This document shows, piece by piece, positions 60,029 to 64,000 of a stretch of DNA of 64,000 nucleotides. Both the position numbers and the translations under genes were made by a program. The DNA is from CAVQSS01 sp963746605. GTDB lineage: Bacteria; Desulfobacterota; RBG-13-43-22. The stretch covers positions 62,001 through 126,000 of the forward strand of contig CAVVCH010000053.1 of assembly GCA_963746605.1 (NCBI GenBank), given 5' to 3'. The notes under the pieces were generated by a model. That model had not been told where the DNA came from. It made no database searches and worked only from the letters and a program-made list of their open reading frames with translations. Position 1 is the first letter of the stretch; every line of letters starts with the position of its first letter.

Positions 60029-62192
60029 ATGAGGATACTAAATTCCACTATACTACTAAACCTAATGACCGGAAAAGCGAATATCTATCGAAAGAATCTC
60101 AATGCCGCGCAACTGGAAGCCGTCCAAGCCCCGGATGGACCGAGCTTGATTATTGCCGGGGCCGGCAGCGGAAAAACCCGGACCCTGGTCTACCGCGTGG
60201 CCTGGCTGGTCGAACAGGGGATTGATCCGGGCCGGATCCTGCTGCTGACCTTTACCCGCAAAGCGGCCCAGGAGATGCTAAACCGGGTGGAGACGATGCT
60301 GGGCATCTCCTGCCGGGAAATTTCAGGTGGAACCTTCCATTCCCTGGGCTACCGCATCCTTCGCCGGCAGGGGGGGTTGATCGGGTTATCCGGCCATCCT
60401 ACGGTCATGGACCGTCCCGACGCCGTGGAGATCATGGGGCGGCTGATCAAGGCCCAAGGTCTGGACCGGCACTCCGAGGCCCCCGGACGCAAGGACCTGG
60501 TGGAACTGATCAGTCGGATCAACAACCGGGCCTTGGATTTTGAACAGGGAGTTCGTCTATTTGCCCCTCAATGGGAAAATCTGATCCCCAGGCTTAATCC
60601 CTTACGGCAGGCCTTTGAGGATTACAAAAGAGAGCATTTCCTCCTCGACTACGATGACTTGCTGCTTTACACGCTGAAGCTCTTTGACGAACACCCGGAG
60701 GTGGCTCGAAATCTTTCCGAACACTATCAATACGTGATGGTGGATGAATACCAGGATACCAATCTGCTCCAGGCGGAAATGGTCAGAGCGTTGATTCAGG
60801 CCCACGGAAACCTTATGGTGGTGGGAGACGACTCCCAATCGATCTATGGCTTCAGAGGCGCCCGGGTTAAAAACATCCTGGAGTTTCCCAAGAGCTTTCC
60901 CCGGGCCCGCATTATCAAACTGGAAGAGAATTACCGCAGTTCCCAGGCCATCCTGACTCTGGCCAATACCGTGATCAGTTTCGCCGCCCAGCGGCACAGT
61001 AAATGTCTGCGGGCCCATAACCCGGCTGGAGAATCGCCTCGATGCATCGAGCTGCCCCACGAAGAAGGGCAGTCTCAGTTCATCGTCAGCCAACTGAAGG
61101 CCCTGCAGAAGCAAGGGATTCCCTGGTCGGAAACGGCCGTCCTCTTTCGGGCCGGTCATCATTCCTTCAATCTGGAAATCCATCTCCAGAAAAGCGGAAT
61201 TCCCTTCGTCAAGTACGGCGGCCGCAAACTGACCGAGGGTGCCCATATCAAGGACCTGCTGGCCTACCTCAAGGTGGCCCAGAACCCCCAAGAGGCCTTG
61301 TCCTGGGAACGGATTCTACGACACCTGGAGGGGCTGGGACCCAAAAGGGCGGGACAGATCGTGAGTGGATTATTGGAACTTCCGGAATGGGACTCACGAA
61401 TCCGGTTTCTCCGGGAGTACCCGAAGCCCCAACCCCAGCTTGGCCGACTGGGGGAGATGCTGAATCTCCTGGGCGAAGAACCCCTTTCGCCGTCCGCCGC
61501 GCTGGAAATTATCTGGGAATATTACCAGCCTCTGCTTCCTCGGCTTTTTGAAGACCCGGAATACAGGAAAAAAGATATAGAGGAACTGCTGCGGGTCAGC
61601 AATGTCTATACCGAGGTGGACGAGTTTCTGGGGGATCTGCTGCTGGAAACCCCTGATCGGGAAGCCGATTCAGGGCAGGAACGCCTGGTGCTCTCCACGG
61701 TCCATTCGGCCAAGGGGCTGGAATGGCGGGTTGTTTTCATCATCTGGTTGACGGAAGGGCGATTTCCTTCCGTCCATGCCCGTGAAAGCCAGGAGGAATT
61801 GGAAGAGGAACGGCGTTTGCTTTATGTGGCCATTACCCGGGCTAAAGAGAAGCTTTTCCTGACCTATCCCATGCAAGGCTCTGCCAGGGGGGGTGGATGG
61901 CAGCACAATGAAGCCTCCCGGTTTATCGCCCTGCTGCCCAATGAGGTCCTGATCCGTCAAAGCCTCGATACGGGAAAACGTCCCCCGGGTATTTCAGACC
62001 GGACCACCGCTCCGTGAGGTCCGTGAGGTCCGGGAAGATGGCGGCTTCCCGGTGGGGCTCAAGGTGTATCATCCGCTTTTCGGGTCCGGTATCGTGGAGG
62101 AATCTCCCCAGGACCGGAAGATTCGAGTTAAATTCCGGAGCTACGGCGTCAAGGTGCTGCACCTGGATTTTGCCCGTCTGGAAAAGGCGTAA
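60029..62192 (+). CDS. UvrD/PcrA-type DNA helicase, one frameshift
   Basis: SF1 3'-5' helicase of about 720 residues: Walker A AGAGSGKTRT, VDEYQDTN (motif II), GDDSQSIYGFRGA (III), LEENYRSS (IV), VHSAKGLEW (V) and YVAITRAKEKL (VI). The C-terminal Tudor-like domain (VGLKVYHPLFGSGIV ... VKFRSYGVKVL) is in another frame after a shift near 62000-62010, where GAGGTCCGT is repeated. ATG 60029 or 60065 may be the start; neither has a good ribosome site. Confidence 0.88.
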
Positions 62193-62199
62193 TAATCTT

Positions 62200-63558
62200 A
62201 TGGATAAGCAGTATGAACCTCTGTCCCGGGACCCGGCCTATGACCAGGCCTTGTCCTATCTGTACGGTCTGCAGAAGTTCGGCATGAAATTCGGTCTCTC
62301 CAAGACCGAGAATCTCCTTCAGGCCTTCGGCCGTCCCCAGGACCGGTTGAACCTGATCCATATCGCCGGCACGAACGGCAAGGGTTCGGTGGCAGCCATG
62401 ACGGCCTCCATTTTTTCTCAAGCCGGTTATCGGGTGGGGCTTTATACCTCTCCCCATCTGGTGGACTTTCGCGAACGTTTTCAGATCAATGGGCGCCTGA
62501 TCCCATCTGGGGTGACCTTGGACCTGGTCCAAGAGGTGAAGGAACGGACGAATCCTGAAGAACCACCCACTTTTTTCGAGTTGGTGACGGCCATGGCCCT
62601 CATTTATTTCGCCCGGGAAAAGGTGGACCTGGCGATCATCGAGGCCGGATTGGGAGGCCGTTTGGACGCTACCAATATCATCGGGCCCCGGGTGACGGCT
62701 ATCACCACCCTGGGAATGGAACATCAGGAATATTTAGGGAACACCTTGAGACGGATTGCCTGGGAAAAAGGGGGGATCATCAAACCCGGTATTTCCCTGG
62801 TATCCGGGGTGACCCAACCGGCTGCCCGAGAAGTCATCAGCCGATTATGTCGGGAGCAGGGGGCCCCTTTGTTCCTAGCCGGCCGGGATTTTCAGACCCG
62901 AAAAATCACGGGCGGCCGGTTCAATTACACCGGTTTTGGAAGGGTTTATAAGGGCTTGCGAAATAAACTGTTGGGCCCCCACCAGATTAGGAACGCCGGG
63001 CTGGCCTTAAGCCTGGTAAATCTTTGGCCGGTGAAGGGTAAGAACATTTCCGAGGAACAGATCCGGGAGGGGTTACTGCAGGTAAATTGGCCGGGGCGGA
63101 TGGAAGTCTGGCCTGGAAAAAAACGGATTGTTTTGGACGGCGCCCACAACCCGGCGGCCATGAAGGTGCTGGCCGATTCCCTGCCCGCGGCCCTACCCTA
63201 CCGACGGCTGCTCCTGGTGATCGGAATCATGCAGGACAAAGACATCCCGGCCATCCTGGCGCCTATCATCCCTCTTGCGGATCGGGTCTTTCTGACCCGG
63301 GCGGAATATCTTCGTTCGGCGGAGCCGGAAAAGCTCCTTTCCTTTTTAGACCGGGACCGTGACAAATGCCGTTTGGTTCCAGCCCTTTCCCAAGCGATTG
63401 ACCAAGCCCTTATTGAGGCGGTGGATGATGATCTGATCTGCATTACCGGTTCGCTGTTCGTAGTCGGCGAGGCCCGGGCCTACCTGGAGAAAAATTCGGA
63501 AATTCAAAGAAGGGCCGACCCGGCCGTTCTTGAATCATCGGGGCTCACAAAAAGCTAA
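62200..63558 (+). CDS. folC: Bifunctional folylpolyglutamate / dihydrofolate synthase
   Basis: 452 residues, Mur-ligase-like: IAGTNGKGSVAAMTASIFSQAG (P-loop), YTSPHLVDFRERFQING, GLGGRLDATNIIGP, LDGAHNPAAMKVLADSLP. Adds glutamate to folates and may make dihydrofolate. Start ATG 62200, seven bases after the helicase stop; the frame extending upstream of it belongs to the helicase region. Confidence 0.94.
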   Translation: MDKQYEPLSRDPAYDQALSYLYGLQKFGMKFGLSKTENLLQAFGRPQDRLNLIHIAGTNGKGSVAAMTASIFSQAGYRVGLYTSPHLVDFRERFQINGRLIPSGVTLDLVQEVKERTNPEEPPTFFELVTAMALIYFAREKVDLAIIEAGLGGRLDATNIIGPRVTAITTLGMEHQEYLGNTLRRIAWEKGGIIKPGISLVSGVTQPAAREVISRLCREQGAPLFLAGRDFQTRKITGGRFNYTGFGRVYKGLRNKLLGPHQIRNAGLALSLVNLWPVKGKNISEEQIREGLLQVNWPGRMEVWPGKKRIVLDGAHNPAAMKVLADSLPAALPYRRLLLVIGIMQDKDIPAILAPIIPLADRVFLTRAEYLRSAEPEKLLSFLDRDRDKCRLVPALSQAIDQALIEAVDDDLICITGSLFVVGEARAYLEKNSEIQRRADPAVLESSGLTKS

Positions 63559-63647
63559 CGTGTTATAAAAATTTGTCATTTTAGGTTGTAGTTCCATTCG
63601 ATTTATGCTAAAAAGGCGGAAAAAATGGAAAGGGTTTGATCTTGTCC

Positions 63648-64000
63648 ATGGGGGTCAATTCGGAAACATCCTGCCGGCGGTTGTTTGCCTGTATAATCTG
63701 TTTTTTTCTTTTTGGGGTCCCCTGGGCAGCCGCCCAGGAGACCCTTTTTTCCGGTGGTTCCTCATCCGAAAAATCCCCCTGGGAAATTGAGGCCCTGGAA
63801 TTGAATTATGACAAGGATACGAATGTATATACGGCTATCGGGGAAGTGGTCATCAAAAGAGGGGATCGGGTTTTAAAGAGTGATTATGCCCTCTTAGACA
63901 GAAACACCATGATCGCCGAGGCCCGGGGGAACGTAGAATACACGGCCGGGGGAGATGAACTGCGGGGCGATCAAGTAACGATCGACTTGAAAAAGCAGAC
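63648..64000 (+). CDS. lptD: LPS-assembly protein LptD/OstA, 3'-truncated
   Basis: First 117 residues. A signal peptide (FACIICFFLFGVPWAAAQ), then the OstA/LptA beta-jelly-roll repeat: IEALELNYDKDTNVYTAIG, EVVIKRGDRVLKSDYALLD, GNVEYTAGGDELRGDQVTID. It could be LptA-like, but the pattern starting with tide-like YDK-NVYTA is typical of deltaproteobacterial LptD N-termini. It implies an outer membrane with LPS. The gene runs off the window. Confidence 0.78.
   Translation, partial: MGVNSETSCRRLFACIICFFLFGVPWAAAQETLFSGGSSSEKSPWEIEALELNYDKDTNVYTAIGEVVIKRGDRVLKSDYALLDRNTMIAEARGNVEYTAGGDELRGDQVTIDLKKQ

Noticed and set aside
62014..62199. In-frame N-terminal extension of folC
   Set aside because: It overlaps the helicase C-terminal Tudor-like domain in another frame; FolC family sequence begins at 62200.

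Overview
The window is about 64 kb of a GC-moderate bacterial chromosome, probably an anaerobic Desulfobacterota (deltaproteobacterial) lineage. That assignment is inferred from gene types: many single-receiver response regulators and NtrC-type activators, sigma-54 promoters, an FmdE-type protein, a three-subunit molybdopterin oxidoreductase, multiheme cytochrome c, DsrE/TusA sulfur-carrier proteins, B12 radical SAM enzymes, and SulP plus DASS anion permeases. I saw no rRNA, tRNA, CRISPR array, phage gene or complete insertion sequence.

Layout. (1) 1-7.6 kb: 3' part of an old-yellow-enzyme flavoprotein, alanine dehydrogenase, a B12-binding radical SAM protein, a Cdc48-type double AAA ATPase and a dienelactone hydrolase. 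(2) 7.6-15.2 kb: TetR regulator with a visible promoter and operator, a SulP anion permease, then a regulatory operon (kinase-like/BON/receiver fusion, histidine kinase, receiver, degenerate kinase, receiver). (3) 15.4-29.5 kb: an NtrC-like regulator lacking GAFTGA faces an operon-like series: beta-helix protein, CBS protein, two DASS/ArsB-type permeases, universal stress protein, histidine kinase, receiver, PEP-synthase-like protein without the PEP barrel, two more receivers. (4) 29.5-39.6 kb: FmdE protein and a tetrathionate-reductase-like (TtrBCA order) operon. Upstream sit a receiver gene, a sigma-54 promoter, a membrane-bound sigma-54 activator and a PhnD-like lipoprotein. (5) 39.6-59.7 kb: serine acetyltransferase, a two-CW XRE regulator with self-operator, then a long arsenic/metal/thiol island (ArsP-like permease, pentaheme cytochrome, several small thioredoxins, decayed arsC, ACR3, ArsM, MFS, CDF, CcdA, thioredoxin fusions, DGC protein, ArsR), interrupted by lgt, a MazF-type toxin-antitoxin pair and two ZraP-like proteins, and ending with DsrE/TusA genes. 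(6) 60-64 kb: UvrD/PcrA helicase, folC and the start of lptD.

How the parts fit. Two anion-permease loci each carry their own multi-component phosphorelay. The Ttr-like reductase appears to be driven from a sigma-54 promoter by a transmembrane activator that overlaps a PhnD-type binding protein; this recalls AioX/ArxX and the PhnD-like sensor of TtrS. The island couples arsenite export and methylation with periplasmic thiol chemistry.

Quality caveat. At least 20 otherwise well-conserved genes are broken by single-base indels, several in C/G or A runs. These look more like consensus errors than biology, so frameshifted genes are given as whole genes with the break noted. arsC is the exception: it also carries substitutions and looks truly decayed. 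Two breaks are in-frame TGA codons rather than indels (43514-43516 and 56762-56764) and are treated separately.
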